A stretch of DNA of 6,202 nt from assembly GCA_938092195.1 (NCBI GenBank), contig CALKHD010000046.1:1-6202 (forward strand). The letters are read 5' to 3'. The notes below the pieces were generated by a model. It ran no database searches. It saw nothing but the letters and a program-made list of their open reading frames with translations, and was not told the origin of the DNA. Position numbers and translations under genes: made by a program. The stretch is from an uncultured Flavobacteriales bacterium. GTDB lineage: Bacteria > Bacteroidota > Bacteroidia > Flavobacteriales_D > Sanyastnellaceae. Positions 6,082 through 6,202 of this stretch are shown one piece after another. Position 1 is the first letter of the stretch. Each line of letters starts with the position of its first letter.

Positions 6082-6202
6082 ATGTCCGAATCCGCCTCCC
6101 TTTTTGCCATCAGTCCTGTCGACGGACGATACGCTCGCCACACGAAGCCCCTGGCTCCATATTTCTCCGAAGCTGGTTTGATCCAGTACCGCGTGAGGAT
6201 TG
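6082..6202 (+). CDS. purB: Adenylosuccinate lyase, N-terminal 40 codons only
   Basis: The frame from the ATG at 6082 is open to the right edge of the window and is cut off there. The 40 visible residues contain LFAISPVDGRY (7-17), KPLAPYFSEAGLIQYRV (22-38) and a following arginine. This is the conserved N terminus of PurB, where SP(I/V)DGRY contributes to substrate binding. The enzyme splits SAICAR and adenylosuccinate, releasing fumarate, in purine synthesis in the cytoplasm. The N terminus length fits the family, which supports this start. No Shine-Dalgarno sequence is seen. The gene is divergent from the MBL-fold hydrolase. Nothing can be said about the active-site residues further downstream because they are outside the window. 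Confidence 0.92.
   Translation, partial: MSESASLFAISPVDGRYARHTKPLAPYFSEAGLIQYRVRI

Overview
The window looks like chromosomal DNA from a member of the Bacteroidota, probably a marine, Flavobacteriales-like bacterium with a fairly high GC content (mid-50s percent by eye, not counted). The evidence is a C-terminal type IX secretion (T9SS) sorting domain on a secreted protein, SmpB and PurB sequences of the Bacteroidota type, an MBL-fold hydrolase of a form I associate with flavobacteria, a general lack of Shine-Dalgarno sequences, and sequences resembling the Bacteroidota -7 promoter element (TAnnTTTG) upstream of several genes. The lineage below phylum level is inference.

Positions 1-2916 (minus strand) hold two tandem paralogues of a secreted arylsulfotransferase-like (ASST) beta-propeller family. 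The 5' gene (2910 or 2916 down to 1228) is complete and ends in a T9SS type A sorting domain. The 3' gene (1200 down to 1) keeps a signal peptide and the family motifs but runs off the left edge, so its C terminus is unseen. They are separated by 27 nt containing three copies of a hexamer and are probably co-transcribed. A perfect 9-bp inverted repeat covers the start codon of the first gene.

Positions 2988-6202 are a compact block in which every gene lies on the opposite strand to the next: smpB (+), a 188-aa protein of unknown function (-), pyrD (+), an MBL-fold hydrolase (-) and the first 40 codons of purB (+). The two convergent junctions are only 1 bp and 4 bp long. The divergent junctions are 71-77, 96 and 65 bp and contain candidate promoter elements.

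The right-hand block is housekeeping: ribosome rescue (SmpB), pyrimidine synthesis (PyrD) and purine synthesis (PurB), with one uncharacterised soluble protein and one hydrolase of unknown substrate. The left-hand pair is the accessory, outward-facing part, plausibly acting on sulfated aromatic compounds outside the cytoplasm. I saw no RNA gene, CRISPR array, insertion sequence or clear intrinsic terminator. No convincing new multi-gene system is visible. The most interesting points are the paralogous sulfotransferase pair and the inverted repeat at its start, followed by the short SmpB tail and the alternating gene layout.
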